Below, one piece after another: positions 8,076 to 18,194 of a stretch of 64,000 nucleotides of DNA. How positions within the stretch are numbered: the first letter of the stretch is position 1; every line of letters starts with the position of its first letter. A program made the position numbers and the translations under genes. The DNA lies in NCBI RefSeq assembly GCF_030538695.1, contig NZ_JAUNTN010000009.1:58156-122155 (forward strand), written 5' to 3'. The stretch comes from Paracoccus sp. (in: a-proteobacteria) (GTDB taxonomy: Bacteria > Pseudomonadota > Alphaproteobacteria > Rhodobacterales > Rhodobacteraceae). The notes beneath the pieces were generated by a model. The model searched no databases. It was not told the DNA's origin and saw nothing but the letters and a program-made list of their open reading frames with translations.

Positions 8076-8357
8076 TTAATCCAGTTGCACCACGCTGTCG
8101 CGGTTGACGCCGAACACGCCGGGCAGTCGCGCCAGTGCGGATTGGGCGCGTTTCAAAGCGGCTTCTGACGGAAAGGCGACCACGGTCGCCCCGACATTCG
8201 ACAGGTCGTAGATCACCCGCCCATCGAGACCCGCGGCAGCGTCCTGAACCGCTTGCGCCGCCCCGGCCTCACGATAGACGATCAGGTTCAGCGGCGGCGC
8301 AGCTGCGTCCTGTGGCCCACAAGCCAGCAGCATCGCACAAAGCGCCAACGCCCGCAT
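8076..8357 (-). CDS. Small predicted lipoprotein with an inhibitor-I9-like domain
   Basis: 93 residues. The signal peptide is short and ends in a lipobox-like Leu-Leu-Ala-Cys with the Cys at about residue 13, so anchoring as a lipoprotein is likely. The rest, a beta strand, Ala-rich helix, Val-Val-Ala-Phe, helix, Pro-Gly-Val-x-x-Val and a short strand, follows the pattern of subtilisin propeptide/I9 inhibitor domains. No protease is fused or adjacent. Its start overlaps the nagZ stop by one base, so it is coupled to peptidoglycan recycling genes. Assignment to I9 is by pattern only. Confidence 0.6.
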   Translation of the reverse strand: MRALALCAMLLACGPQDAAAPPLNLIVYREAGAAQAVQDAAAGLDGRVIYDLSNVGATVVAFPSEAALKRAQSALARLPGVFGVNRDSVVQLD

Positions 8358-9337
8358 CAGACCATGCCCCGAAGGCCCATATATTCGGCCCGCAGCGCGG
8401 CAATGTCATCATCCTGCGCATCCTCGCGCAGCTTCAGCGCCCGTGCAGATCGTGCCAACGCGGCCACGCTCATCTGCCCAGCGGCAGCGGTAATGGCCTC
8501 TTTCTCGGGCAGATCACCATGGCAGGCCAGCGCCAGATCACAACCGGCGGCGATGGCGGCGGCGGTGCGCTGCACCTGATTGCCGGGCAGTGCCTCCATC
8601 CCCAGGTCATCGGTCATCAGCAACCCCTGAAAGCCGATACGCTTGCGGATCAGCTCGATCATCGGGGCCGAAATCGTTGCCGGCGCATCATCCAGCGCGG
8701 CGTAACGTATATGCGCGGTCATCCCCAACGGCGCGTCCTTCAACGCCCGGAATGGCACGAAATCGCTGTCGTTCAGCGCGGTTTCGGGGGCATCCACCAC
8801 CGGCAGATCCTTGTGGCTGTCGGCGCGGGCGCGGCCGTGACCGGGCATATGCTTGACCACCGGCAGGACACCCGCCGCCAGCATCCCATCCGCAGCGGCC
8901 CGCCCCAGCATCGAGACTTCGGACGCGTCGTCACCAAGGCAGCGGTCGCGCAAAAACGGGTGCGTATCCGCCTGCGCCACGTCCAGCGTGGGGGCGCAAT
9001 TGCTGTCGATCCCGCAGGCCCGCAGCTCCGCCCCGATCAGCCGATAGCGCAGCCAGATCGCACGCGGGCCACGGCGGCCTTCGTTCAGTGGCGCATCCCA
9101 ATCGGTCCAGTGCGGGGCGCGAAGCCGCTGGACGCGCCCGCCTTCCTGATCGACGGTAATCACCGCGTCACGCCCCACGGCATCGCGCAGGTCGCCCGTC
9201 AGGCGGCGCAACTGGTCAGGGCTTTCGACATTATGAGCGAACAGAATAAAGCCCCAAGGATCAGCCGAGCGAAAGAAATCCCGCTCGGCTTCGGTCAGGG
9301 TCAGGCCGGACAGGCCGAAAATCGCGGCCGTTGACAT
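8357..9337 (-). CDS. nagZ: Beta-N-acetylhexosaminidase NagZ (GH3)
   Basis: 326 residues, typical for the single-domain cytoplasmic enzyme that removes N-acetylglucosamine from imported anhydromuropeptides. Visible motifs are Val-Asp-Gln-Glu-Gly-Gly-Arg-Val near 103-110, Lys-His-Met-Pro-Gly-His-Gly followed by Asp-Ser-His (the mobile-loop catalytic pair) near 170-185, and Met-Thr-Asp-Asp-Leu-Gly-Met containing the nucleophilic Asp near 250. The start overlaps the stop of the SPOR gene by one base. The operon position between SPOR and scpA is classic for the order. Confidence 0.93.
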   Translation of the reverse strand: MSTAAIFGLSGLTLTEAERDFFRSADPWGFILFAHNVESPDQLRRLTGDLRDAVGRDAVITVDQEGGRVQRLRAPHWTDWDAPLNEGRRGPRAIWLRYRLIGAELRACGIDSNCAPTLDVAQADTHPFLRDRCLGDDASEVSMLGRAAADGMLAAGVLPVVKHMPGHGRARADSHKDLPVVDAPETALNDSDFVPFRALKDAPLGMTAHIRYAALDDAPATISAPMIELIRKRIGFQGLLMTDDLGMEALPGNQVQRTAAAIAAGCDLALACHGDLPEKEAITAAAGQMSVAALARSARALKLREDAQDDDIAALRAEYMGLRGMV

Positions 9338-10413
9338 CAGTTGTTCAGCGCGATGCAGTCGGTGCCAGAGGATTTCAATTGGCCGCAGAAGTTCCGCGCC
9401 GCTGAAGTCCCGTCAAAGCCCGCCACACGCAGCCGCCAGAACGTGCGGCCATTGCGTTCGGTTTTCTGGATCACCGGCGATTTACCCGCGAACAAGCTGC
9501 CGTTGCGGCCCGACAGGCGCTGCCATTCGCTGCGGGCGATGGCCTCGCTGTCGAAAGCACCGATCTGCGCAAGGGCAGACCCCGAAGCAGGCGTCACGGT
9601 TTCCACCCGCGCTTCAGCCGGAGCCGGAGTCGGCGCGGGCTGGGTTTTGGGCCGGGTTTCGGCGCGGGCCGGGGCTGCGGCGGGGGCCTCGGTCACGGCA
9701 GCGGTCTGCACCGGAGCCGGGGTTGCACGGGCCGGGCGGCGCACGGGCCGGACCGATTGCGTCACCGAAGCCGTCTGCGTCAGCGCGGCGTTGATGTCCT
9801 CGGGTGCAGCGGGGGTGCCGGTTTCATCGGTGACGGCTGCGGAAACGGTGCCTTCTTCGACGCCCGCATCGCTGGCAGCGGCCATCCGGGTGGCGGCCTC
9901 CTCGGCAAAGGCAGGGTTTTCCGGGCCGACGACATCATCCTCAGGCGCGGCAACCATCGGCTGCGCAGTCACGCCAAGCGCGCCCATCGGCAAGTCCTCA
10001 TCGGTCAGGCTGGTGGCCGCCGGAGCGATGGCAACCTGTTCGATCCGCTGCGGCGCGGCCCCTGCGGCGACGGTGTTCACCGCCAGCCCCTCATTCGCGG
10101 CCAGCTCGCCACCGGGGTTTTCTGGCGCGGTGCGGGCCTCCCCCTGCATCGCGCGGACGACCGGGATACCCGAAACGTCACGAGTCACAAGCTGATAGCC
10201 CCAGACGACCATGCCAATCAGCAGCATGACCGAGACAACTGCGCCAAAATAGTTCAGCGCACGGGCAACACGGCCTGCCAAACCCACATTGGTGGCAAGC
10301 TGCTCCTCGTGGACGGGATCGTATCCGCGATCCTGCTCACCAAAGACGAAATCGCGCACCTGACGCGGGCGCACGCCATGAAACCCGCCACCGCGGAAGT
10401 CGAGAACTGCCAT
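9337..10413 (-). CDS. SPOR domain-containing protein
   Basis: 358 residues. A cytoplasmic N terminus of ~55 residues precedes one membrane helix at ~57-78. A long Ala/Pro/Thr/Glu-rich, probably disordered periplasmic linker follows at ~80-275. The last ~75 residues form a SPOR domain, with Leu-Ala-Gln-Ile-Gly-Ala-Phe at its start and Phe-Trp-Arg-Leu-Arg-Val-Ala-Gly-Phe. SPOR domains bind denuded septal peptidoglycan, so a division-site role is likely. It sits between argS and nagZ, as in most relatives. Confidence 0.88.
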   Translation of the reverse strand: MAVLDFRGGGFHGVRPRQVRDFVFGEQDRGYDPVHEEQLATNVGLAGRVARALNYFGAVVSVMLLIGMVVWGYQLVTRDVSGIPVVRAMQGEARTAPENPGGELAANEGLAVNTVAAGAAPQRIEQVAIAPAATSLTDEDLPMGALGVTAQPMVAAPEDDVVGPENPAFAEEAATRMAAASDAGVEEGTVSAAVTDETGTPAAPEDINAALTQTASVTQSVRPVRRPARATPAPVQTAAVTEAPAAAPARAETRPKTQPAPTPAPAEARVETVTPASGSALAQIGAFDSEAIARSEWQRLSGRNGSLFAGKSPVIQKTERNGRTFWRLRVAGFDGTSAARNFCGQLKSSGTDCIALNN

Positions 10414-10480
10414 TCTTGCCTGCCTGCCGGGTTTCCCGGACGTTTACAATCACTGCTCAATGATCCGGCAGGCGCCTTTG

Positions 10481-12220
10481 TCAGCGCATTTCTTTTGCCG
10501 GTTCGACGCCCAAAATACCAAGACCGTTGGAAATGACAACGCCAACTGCACGCAACATCGCAATTTTCGACGCGGTTGTGTCCTTTGCGCCATCTTGGAC
10601 AAAACGCAGCGACAGGTCTTCGTTACCACGATTCCAAAGCGAATGAAGCTCTTGCGCCAGATCATACAGGTAAAATGCCACCCGATGCGGCTCATGTGCG
10701 CGAGCGGCGGTCTCGACCAGACGCGGCCACTCCGCAACCTTACCGATCAGAGCAAGCTCTGCCGGATGGGTCAGCCCGGACAGATCAGCCTGCGCCAGCG
10801 CAGCGTCAGACACATCCACGCCCGCATCCGACGCACGGCGCAAAGCTGAATGAATCCGGGCATTTGCGTACTGAACATACCAAACAGGATTATCCTTCGA
10901 CTGCTCCAGAACCTTGTCGAAGTCAAAATCCAGATCAGCGTCGTTCTTGCGGGTCAGCATGTGAAAACGGGTGACATCCGCCCCCGCCTGCTCGACCACA
11001 TCGCGCAGGGTGACGAACGTGCCTGCCCGTTTGGACATCTTGAACGGTTCGCCATTCTTGAACAGGCGGACAAGCTGAACCAGCTTGATGTCCAGCGGCA
11101 CCCCGTTGTTGGTCAGTGCCCCGACCGCCGCCTTCATCCGCTTGACATAGCCGCCGTGATCGGCACCGAAAATGTCGATCAACTGGTCAAAGCCGCGCTC
11201 TACCTTGTCGAAGTGATAGGCAATATCAGGCGCGAAATAGGTCCAGCTCCCATCGGCCTTTCGCACCGGGCGGTCCTGATCGTCGCCGTAATCGGTCGAG
11301 CGGAACAACGTCTGTTCGCGCTCCTCCCAATCCTCGGGCAGCTTGCCCTTTGGCGGCTCCAGCGTGCCGCGATAGATCAGCCCGGCAGCGTCCAGCCGCT
11401 GCAAAGCCTGTTCGATCCGGGGATACAGGGCCTTTTCGCTGGAATACACATCCATCCGCACGTTCAGCAGGGCCAGATCCTCGCGGATCATCTCCATCAT
11501 CGCGGCGGTTGCGAATTCGCGGATATCAGCCAGCCAGTCTGATTCCGGCTTGTCGATCAGGCTGGTGCCGTATTTTTCCTTCAACGCCTGCCCGACGGGG
11601 ATCAGATAATCGCCGGGATACAGCCCTTCGGCAATATTCGGTTCCAGCCCGTTGGCCTCACGGTAACGCTCATAGGCAGAACGGGCCAGCACATCGACCT
11701 GTGCGCCGCCGTCGTTGATGTAATATTCACGCGTCACCTCATGGCCGGAATAGGCCAGCAGGCTGGACAGCGCGTCGCCAAAGATCGCGCCACGGGTATG
11801 GCCGACGTGCATCGGGCCGGTCGGGTTGGCGCTGACGAATTCGACATTGACCTTTTGCCCCACGCCCATATCCGAGCGCCCGTAATCTGCCCCTGCCGCA
11901 ATCGCCGCCGTCACCGCCCGCTGCCACTGGCCCGGCGCAAGGCGCAGGTTCAGGAACCCCGGCCCGGCGACCTCGGCGGCGCTGATGCGGGCGTCCTCGG
12001 CCAGCAGGGCAGCCAGCTTGTCGGCAATATCGCGCGGCTTCATCGCGGCGGGCTTGGCCAGCACCATCGCGGCATTGGTGGCCATATCGCCATGGGCCGG
12101 ATCACGCGGCGGCTCAACCGTGACGTTTCGCAGGTCCAGCCCTTGCGGCAGGTCGCCCTGCCCGGCCAGCCGGTTCAGCGCGTCAATGACAAGGGTGTGG
12201 ATTTCAGCGAACAGATTCAT
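10481..12220 (-). CDS. argS: Arginine--tRNA ligase
   Basis: 579 residues, class I aminoacyl-tRNA synthetase. The N-terminal Add1 domain is followed by the HIGH-type motif in [11 protein letters not shown]. A Lys-Met-Ser-Lys-Arg-Ala-Gly motif lies about 260 residues later, and the C-terminal DALR anticodon-binding domain ends the protein. I chose ATG 12220 because the 50 residues of open frame before it are low-quality, basic and out of family. It heads the minus-strand operon argS-SPOR-nagZ-I9-scpA-scpB. Confidence 0.94.
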   Translation of the reverse strand: MNLFAEIHTLVIDALNRLAGQGDLPQGLDLRNVTVEPPRDPAHGDMATNAAMVLAKPAAMKPRDIADKLAALLAEDARISAAEVAGPGFLNLRLAPGQWQRAVTAAIAAGADYGRSDMGVGQKVNVEFVSANPTGPMHVGHTRGAIFGDALSSLLAYSGHEVTREYYINDGGAQVDVLARSAYERYREANGLEPNIAEGLYPGDYLIPVGQALKEKYGTSLIDKPESDWLADIREFATAAMMEMIREDLALLNVRMDVYSSEKALYPRIEQALQRLDAAGLIYRGTLEPPKGKLPEDWEEREQTLFRSTDYGDDQDRPVRKADGSWTYFAPDIAYHFDKVERGFDQLIDIFGADHGGYVKRMKAAVGALTNNGVPLDIKLVQLVRLFKNGEPFKMSKRAGTFVTLRDVVEQAGADVTRFHMLTRKNDADLDFDFDKVLEQSKDNPVWYVQYANARIHSALRRASDAGVDVSDAALAQADLSGLTHPAELALIGKVAEWPRLVETAARAHEPHRVAFYLYDLAQELHSLWNRGNEDLSLRFVQDGAKDTTASKIAMLRAVGVVISNGLGILGVEPAKEMR

Positions 12221-12299
12221 AACGGCACCTTGAGGGGAATTACCCCTGCCCGATAGCGCCAGCGGACAGGGAAGGTCAAGTTTGGCCGTCAAGACAGCA

Positions 12300-14201
12300 T
12301 CAGGCACCGTCCGGTATCGCGCCCTCACCTTCGCCACGGCGCGCGGCGCGGGCTTCGGCCTTGGCCTCATGCGCAGCTTCGCTGTCCTGACGCAGTTGCA
12401 CAGCCAACTCGGGCGGAATCAGCGAAACCAGACGCGCGCCGGCACGGGCGGTAAAGCTGTCGGCATCCGCGACAAAGCGCAGCCCGTTGTCATCGACCAC
12501 CACCATCGGCATCGCACCGGGACGGGCCTCGCGCCAGTCAGACAGGCCGTATTCTTCGGTCAGAGGGGTGACGCGGAAAATATAGCCGCCCCCCAACAGG
12601 TCCAGATAGTCCGCCAGCGTCCGCCCGCCCGCAATCGCCTGCCCGCCAAGCTGCGACGGCAGGCTGTGACGCGGCCGGTCCTCTTTATAGCGGGCAAGCT
12701 GCCAGACCGAATCGCGGCCGAACTCTGGCGCAAGGTCAGTCGCAACCAGCGTGTTATAGGCATCATTATCAGAGGCCGCCAAAATCGCATCATAAGCAAT
12801 GAACTCGACATTGGTTTCGGCATTTTCAGACAGAATATCACCGTAATAGACCGGCACGCCCTTGACCCGCGCAGATCGCAAGTGGCCAAGGTTGGGGTCC
12901 GTGACCAAAACATTCACATCCGCTTTTTCCAGCGCCTTCGCCAGCTCCGCCGCAAAGCGCGAGCCCCCCACGATCAGCAGCCCCGGCTTATCGCCCGAGG
13001 TCAGCCCAAGAAGCCGTGCCAGCGGTGCCAGCGTAAAGCCGTGCAAGATCACGCTGGCCAGAACCAGCACAAAGGCCAGCGGCGCGATCAGAGCGCCATC
13101 CGCGATTCCCTCCTGCGCCAGACGCTCGCCAAAAATACCGGCCACGGCGACCAGCACCACGCCGCGCGGCCCGGTCAGCGCGATCAGCCAGCGTTCCTTC
13201 ATCGGCAGGTTTGTCCCGATCAGCGACAGCATCACCGTCAACGGCCGCGCCACCAGAATGACCAACGCTAGGAACAGCACCGCCCGCCATGTCAGTTGCG
13301 ACAGCACGTCAAAGCTGATCCCCGCCGCCAACAGGATAAACACACCAGACACCAGCAGAATGGTCGCATGTTCCTTGAAACGGTGCAGTTCGGTATAGGA
13401 CGGCAGGTCGGCATTGGCGATCACCAGCCCCATGACCGTCACCGCCAGCAGGCCCGATTCATGCAACCCCATATCGGCCAGTGCAAAGGTGCCAAGCACC
13501 GCCACGAACAACACCGGCACCTTCATATATTCCGGCACCCAGCCCCGGCGGAACAGCGCCACAGTGGCTCGCCCGGCAGCAAACCCCAACAACAGCGCAA
13601 AGCCGATGCCCAGGATCAGGGTCAGCGCGGCCTCACCCACAGGCAGGGCGGAATGGCGAACCAGAACGATCTCCAGCGCCAGAACAGCGGCAAGCGCGCC
13701 GATCGGGTCGTTGACGATGGCTTCCCATTGCAAGACCTGCGCCGGACGGCTGGTCAGCCGGGCCTGCCGCAGCAAAGGCGCGATGACGGTCGGGCCGGTC
13801 ACGATCATAATGCCGCCAAAAGTGATCGCGGCCTCCCAGCCAAGGCCCGCGCCCCATGCCAGCGCAAGGGACGAAAACAGCCAGCCGAGCAGCGCCCCCG
13901 GAAAAATCAGCCGCCGCACCGCAGGCCGGGCATCGGCAAGGCGGTGAAAGTTCAGCGTCAGCCCACCTTCAAACAGGATCACCGCCACCGCCAGCGAGAT
14001 CATCGGCTGCACCAGCGCCCCAAGATCACGCGCAGGCACGAATATCCCCGTGACCGGGCCAAGGATCAGCCCCGCTAACAGCATCAGCACGATTCCCGGC
14101 AGGCGGAACCACCAGGCAAGCCACTGCGCGCCAACCCCGGCAACCCCGACAAGGGCGATGGCTTCCACGGCACTCAGGCCGGCTGCTGTTTCGACGGCCA
14201 T
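12300..14201 (-). CDS. Cation:proton antiporter (CPA family) with NAD-binding RCK-like domain
   Basis: 633 residues. About twelve membrane helices fill residues ~5-395, with the transport-core Phe-Glu-Gly-Gly-Leu-Thr-Leu and Gly-Pro-Thr-Val elements, and Thr-Gly-Pro-Arg-Gly-Val-Val in helix 11. A cytoplasmic Rossmann domain of TrkA-N/RCK type follows at ~405-545 (Val-Gly-Gly-Ser-Arg-Phe-Ala, then an Asp ending strand 2). A TrkA-C-like tail closes the protein. It exchanges Na+ or K+ for H+ across the inner membrane. I placed the start at 14201, preceded by GGAGG, rather than at an upstream ATG with no ribosome site. Confidence 0.85.
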   Translation of the reverse strand: MAVETAAGLSAVEAIALVGVAGVGAQWLAWWFRLPGIVLMLLAGLILGPVTGIFVPARDLGALVQPMISLAVAVILFEGGLTLNFHRLADARPAVRRLIFPGALLGWLFSSLALAWGAGLGWEAAITFGGIMIVTGPTVIAPLLRQARLTSRPAQVLQWEAIVNDPIGALAAVLALEIVLVRHSALPVGEAALTLILGIGFALLLGFAAGRATVALFRRGWVPEYMKVPVLFVAVLGTFALADMGLHESGLLAVTVMGLVIANADLPSYTELHRFKEHATILLVSGVFILLAAGISFDVLSQLTWRAVLFLALVILVARPLTVMLSLIGTNLPMKERWLIALTGPRGVVLVAVAGIFGERLAQEGIADGALIAPLAFVLVLASVILHGFTLAPLARLLGLTSGDKPGLLIVGGSRFAAELAKALEKADVNVLVTDPNLGHLRSARVKGVPVYYGDILSENAETNVEFIAYDAILAASDNDAYNTLVATDLAPEFGRDSVWQLARYKEDRPRHSLPSQLGGQAIAGGRTLADYLDLLGGGYIFRVTPLTEEYGLSDWREARPGAMPMVVVDDNGLRFVADADSFTARAGARLVSLIPPELAVQLRQDSEAAHEAKAEARAARRGEGEGAIPDGA

Positions 14202-14437
14202 GGGGCCTCCAATTCGCGGATAACGCCAGATAACCATGCGCGGGCGATTTCGTTCCCGCGCCGGTGGAAGCGGCTTCACGATTGACTCATGCGCGGATTT
14301 CCGCTAGGCGGCTACGGCCTGCATCCGGCGGGCTCCCGAGGGGCGTGCGATCCTAAAGCGTCCCATTCACCCGGCCAAGCCCGGTTCACATGGACGCGGT
14401 TCCGCAAAAATGCGGCGCGCATAGTTGAAAGCCCCGA

Positions 14438-16576
14438 ATGACCAAGTTTTCCGATCTGAAACTCGACCCCAAGGTTCTGGCTGCCATCACCGATGCCGGC
14501 TACGAATCGCCCACGCCGATTCAGGCCGGAGCGATCCCTCCGGCGCTGGAAGGCCGGGACGTGCTGGGGATCGCGCAGACCGGCACTGGCAAGACCGCCA
14601 GCTTTACCCTGCCAATGATTACCCTGCTGGGCCGTGGCCGGGCGCGGGCGCGGATGCCGCGTTCGCTGGTGCTGTGTCCGACCCGCGAACTTGCGGCGCA
14701 GGTGGCGGAAAATTTTGACATTTATGCGAAAAACACCCGACTGACCAAGGCGCTGCTGATCGGCGGCGTCAGCTTTGGCGAACAGGACAAGCTGATCGAC
14801 CGGGGCGTGGACGTGCTGATCGCCACACCGGGCCGTTTGCTGGACCATTTCGAGCGCGGCAAGCTGCTCCTGACCGGCGTTCAGATCATGGTCGTGGACG
14901 AGGCCGACCGGATGCTCGACATGGGCTTCATCCCCGATATCGAACGCATCTTCCAACTGACGCCCTTTACCCGCCAGACGCTGTTTTTCAGCGCCACCAT
15001 GGCCCCCGAGATCGAGCGCATCACCTCTACCTTCCTGCACAATCCCGAACGGATCGAGGTCGCCCGTCAGGCCACCACCAGCGAGACCATCGAGCAGCGG
15101 CTGGTCGAACTGACGCCCACCCGCAAGGATCAGACCGCCAAGCAAAAGCGCGAACTGCTGCGCGCCCTGATCGCCGCCGAGGGCGACAAGCTGACCAATG
15201 CCATTGTGTTCTGCAACCGCAAGACTGACGTGGACATCGTTGCCAAGTCCTTGCAAAAGCACGGCTTCAATGCTGCGCCGATCCACGGCGACCTGGACCA
15301 GAGCCAGCGGATGCGGACGCTGGACAGTTTCCGCGATGGCGGGCTGACGCTGCTGATCGCGTCAGACGTGGCGGCACGGGGGCTGGATATTCCGGCGGTC
15401 AGCCATGTGTTCAACTATGACCTGCCCTCTCATGCCGAGGATTACGTTCACCGCATCGGCCGCACGGGCCGCGCCGGGCGTCTTGGCACCGCTGTCAGCC
15501 TGTCCACGCCGATGGATGAAAAATACCTGACCGCAATCGAAAATCTGGTCAAAAAGACCCTGCCCCGCGCCCCTCAACCCGAAGGGTTCTCGCTGTCCGA
15601 GGCAGCCAATGCCGCACCGCGTTCGGGGGCATCCCGGTCGGGTTCGTCACGGTCCCGCTCGCGTTCGCGCCGCGATGAGGGCAAAGACGACCGGCGCGAG
15701 GACAAACCCGCCGAACAGCCCGAAGTGCAGACCGAAGCCCCGCGCAAGGACGACCGCAGCGAGCGCCGTGATGATCGTCGTGACGACCGCCGCAATGGGG
15801 CCGAGCGTAACGGCAACGGCTATAACCGCGACAACGGCCGCTATTCCCGCGACCGTGGCGGGCGCGACCGCGATCAGACAGTCGGTATGGGCGACCATAT
15901 GCCCGAGTTTCTGACCCGCAGCTTCCTGCCCGAAGACCTGAACCCCAATTGGGGCGTCAGTGACAACCCGGCAGAGGTTGAAGCGCCCGTGTCTAAAGCC
16001 GTGTCGGACAAACCCGCGGATACGACAGAAGCCCCGAAAAAGACCGGCAGCCGCTCGCGCAGTCGCTCGCGCAAACCCGAGGTCAGCGCGGACCAGCCTG
16101 CGGAGCCTGCAACGGCGGAAGCTGTGATGGAAACGGCTGCGGTGCCAGAAACCGCAGAGACCGCAGCGGCAACTGAAACCGAGGCGAAGCCTGCGCCAAA
16201 GACGCGCCGGACCTCGACCCGCAAAACCGCAGCCAAACCCGCAGAGGCTGCGCCGGCGGCTGACCTCTACGCCGAAGCGGAACCCGAGGCTGCGCCGGTC
16301 AAAAAAACCCGCAAGCCCTCGACACGCAAAACGGCGGCAAGCGCGACTGATGAAGCCGCTCCGGGCGACACATCTTCGGATGAGGCCGCAGCACCGGCTA
16401 AGGCGAAAAAGACGACCACCCCAAAGACAGCCGCCAAAACCACAGCATCGAAAACGACCGTCAGGAAAACCACCACCAGCCGAACCCGTAAAAAGGCCGA
16501 TGCTGCCGAGGCTCCGGCGGCGGACACCCCTGCGGCCCCCCCGGCAAGCCCGGATAATGGCCCGGCGGTCGAATAA
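14438..16576 (+). CDS. DEAD-box RNA helicase with long basic C-terminal tail
   Basis: 712 residues. The two RecA lobes occupy residues ~1-380: Q motif, Ala-Gln-Thr-Gly-Thr-Gly-Lys-Thr (Walker A), Val-Asp-Glu-Ala-Asp (the DEAD motif varied to DEAD in order D-E-A-D), Ser-Ala-Thr, and His-Arg-Ile-Gly-Arg-Thr-Gly-Arg. This is RhlE-like. The remaining ~330 residues are low complexity: a Ser/Arg block at ~395-415, an Asp/Arg/Asn block at ~430-480, then repeated Lys-Thr-Ala-Ala-Lys and Thr-Arg-Lys-Thr elements mixed with Ala/Glu-rich segments. Such tails usually bind RNA. The last 20 bases overlap lnt. Confidence 0.9.
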   Translation: MTKFSDLKLDPKVLAAITDAGYESPTPIQAGAIPPALEGRDVLGIAQTGTGKTASFTLPMITLLGRGRARARMPRSLVLCPTRELAAQVAENFDIYAKNTRLTKALLIGGVSFGEQDKLIDRGVDVLIATPGRLLDHFERGKLLLTGVQIMVVDEADRMLDMGFIPDIERIFQLTPFTRQTLFFSATMAPEIERITSTFLHNPERIEVARQATTSETIEQRLVELTPTRKDQTAKQKRELLRALIAAEGDKLTNAIVFCNRKTDVDIVAKSLQKHGFNAAPIHGDLDQSQRMRTLDSFRDGGLTLLIASDVAARGLDIPAVSHVFNYDLPSHAEDYVHRIGRTGRAGRLGTAVSLSTPMDEKYLTAIENLVKKTLPRAPQPEGFSLSEAANAAPRSGASRSGSSRSRSRSRRDEGKDDRREDKPAEQPEVQTEAPRKDDRSERRDDRRDDRRNGAERNGNGYNRDNGRYSRDRGGRDRDQTVGMGDHMPEFLTRSFLPEDLNPNWGVSDNPAEVEAPVSKAVSDKPADTTEAPKKTGSRSRSRSRKPEVSADQPAEPATAEAVMETAAVPETAETAAATETEAKPAPKTRRTSTRKTAAKPAEAAPAADLYAEAEPEAAPVKKTRKPSTRKTAASATDEAAPGDTSSDEAAAPAKAKKTTTPKTAAKTTASKTTVRKTTTSRTRKKADAAEAPAADTPAAPPASPDNGPAVE

Positions 16577-18053
16577 CCCCAACCGCCGCCCGGCCCTGAT
16601 TGCGCTGGCTGCCGATCTGGCGCTTGGCGTGGTCGCGGCCTTGGGCCAAGCGCCTTGGGGACTGTGGCCGGCGACGCTGATCGCGCTGGCGCTGGGTTTT
16701 TATCGTATCGGTCGCGCACCCGGCTGGCGCGCGACGGCGTGGCATGGGTTCGCGCTTGGGCTTGGCTATTTCGGGCTGGCGATGAGCTGGATCACCGAGC
16801 CGTTCTTTGTCCAGCCCGAGATTTACGGCTGGATGGCCCCATTTGCGCTGTTTTTCATGGCCGCAGGCGGCGGAATATTCTGGGCTGTTCCCGCAGCCCT
16901 TGCCGGGGCGATCTGGCAGACGGGTGTGCGGCGGGCAGCAGGGATGGCTGCGCTGCTGGTGCTGTCTGAATGGCTGCGCGGCTGGATTTTCACCGGCCTG
17001 CCCTGGGCTGAAATCGGCCATATCTGGATCGGCCAACCGCCTGCGCAACTGGCCGCTACGTTTGGCGCTTTGGGGCTGGTGGCACTGACCGGCGTGCTGG
17101 CCGGTTTTCCGGTGGTCTTTGGATGGGTGAAAGGCGGGGTGCTGTCGGGGCTGCTGCTGGCGACCGTCTGGGTGGCCGGTGACAACAGGCTGCAACAGCC
17201 CCTGCCCCCGGACCAGAATTACCACATCCGCCTTGTTCAGCCAGATGCGGTGCAGGCGCTGAAATGGGACAGCTATTGGTCAGGCGTGTTCTATCAGCGC
17301 CTGCTGGACCTGTCAGCCGCCGCGCCCCAATCCGGGCCGCGTCCTGATCTGGTGATCTGGCCCGAAACCGCCGTCAGCTTTTTGCTGAACGACGCCGGGC
17401 CGGTGCTGTCGCAATTCACCACCGCAGCCGGTGCGCCAGTGCTGACCGGCATCCAGCGGGCCGAGGGCAGCCGCTGGTATAACAGCCTTGTGCTGGTCGA
17501 AGGCGATCAGGTAACGGCGCTTTATGACAAGTTCCATCTGGTGCCGTTCGGGGAATATATCCCCTGGGGGGATGAACTGGCCCGCATCGGCATTCGTGCT
17601 TTTGCTGCGCAGACCGGCAACGGCTATTCCCCCGGCCCCGGTGCGGCGCTGATGTCGGTGCCGGGCGGGCCGGACATGCAACCGCTGATCTGCTATGAGG
17701 CGATTTTCCCGCGCCATCTGCTGCGTGGCGCGGCACGTCCCGGCTGGCTGCTGCAAGTCACCAACGACAGTTGGTTCGGCACGATTTCCGGACCTTATCA
17801 GCACCTTGCCCAAGCCCGGCTACGCGCGATCGAAACCGGACTGCCGCTGCTGAGGGCAGCGAACACCGGCATCAGCGCGGTGATTAACGCACACGGCAAT
17901 CTGCGCGGGCAGTTGGGCCTTGGCCAGCAGGGCTTTATCGACACCGCCCTGCCCGGCGCTTTGCCCGCGACGCTCTGGATGCGCTGGGGCGACTGGCCGG
18001 TATTGCTGGGACTGGTTGCACTGTTAGGGATTTTGCTGCGCCGCCGAGACTGA
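16557..18053 (+). CDS. lnt: Apolipoprotein N-acyltransferase
   Basis: 498 residues. It adds the third acyl chain to the N-terminal cysteine of lipoproteins at the outer face of the inner membrane. About six N-terminal membrane helices (to ~205) precede a periplasmic nitrilase-type domain. The expected catalytic triad is visible: Glu in Ile-Trp-Pro-Glu-Thr, Lys in Tyr-Asp-Lys-Phe-His-Leu-Val-Pro-Phe-Gly-Glu, and Cys in Leu-Ile-Cys-Tyr-Glu. A last helix and an Arg-rich end complete it. ATG 16557 lies inside the helicase reading frame, which suggests coupling; the upstream frame is out-of-family. Confidence 0.93.
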   Translation: MARRSNNPNRRPALIALAADLALGVVAALGQAPWGLWPATLIALALGFYRIGRAPGWRATAWHGFALGLGYFGLAMSWITEPFFVQPEIYGWMAPFALFFMAAGGGIFWAVPAALAGAIWQTGVRRAAGMAALLVLSEWLRGWIFTGLPWAEIGHIWIGQPPAQLAATFGALGLVALTGVLAGFPVVFGWVKGGVLSGLLLATVWVAGDNRLQQPLPPDQNYHIRLVQPDAVQALKWDSYWSGVFYQRLLDLSAAAPQSGPRPDLVIWPETAVSFLLNDAGPVLSQFTTAAGAPVLTGIQRAEGSRWYNSLVLVEGDQVTALYDKFHLVPFGEYIPWGDELARIGIRAFAAQTGNGYSPGPGAALMSVPGGPDMQPLICYEAIFPRHLLRGAARPGWLLQVTNDSWFGTISGPYQHLAQARLRAIETGLPLLRAANTGISAVINAHGNLRGQLGLGQQGFIDTALPGALPATLWMRWGDWPVLLGLVALLGILLRRRD

Positions 18054-18076
18054 TGGCGTAGGCGGGAGCCTCCGGC

Positions 18077-18100
18077 GGGGATATTTACCGACAAAAGATG
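18077..18100 (+). repeat. Dispersed intergenic motif, copy 1
   Basis: A GGGGATATTTACCGACAAAAG-type motif lies in the lnt-thrS intergenic region. Its core matches the copy at 31538-31558 (minus strand) at 19 of 21 positions and the copy at 20653-20676 at about 17 of 21. I remember similar GGATATTTATGGACAAAAGA elements scattered through Rhodobacteraceae intergenic DNA. The role is unknown. Confidence 0.55.
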
Positions 18101-18102
18101 CG

Positions 18103-18131
18103 TTGACTTTTGGTCTTTTGCGGCCCAAATC
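18103..18131 (+). promoter_or_regulatory. Candidate thrS promoter
   Basis: TTGACT at 18103-18108 is followed after 17 bases by CAAATC at 18126-18131. The -35 is good and the -10 weak. It starts just after the dispersed motif. Confidence 0.3.
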
Positions 18132-18194
18132 AGCGCGATCATACAGACCCGCAACCGGGCGTTCCGTGGGCGCCAGACCGACGAGGAGCCAGAC

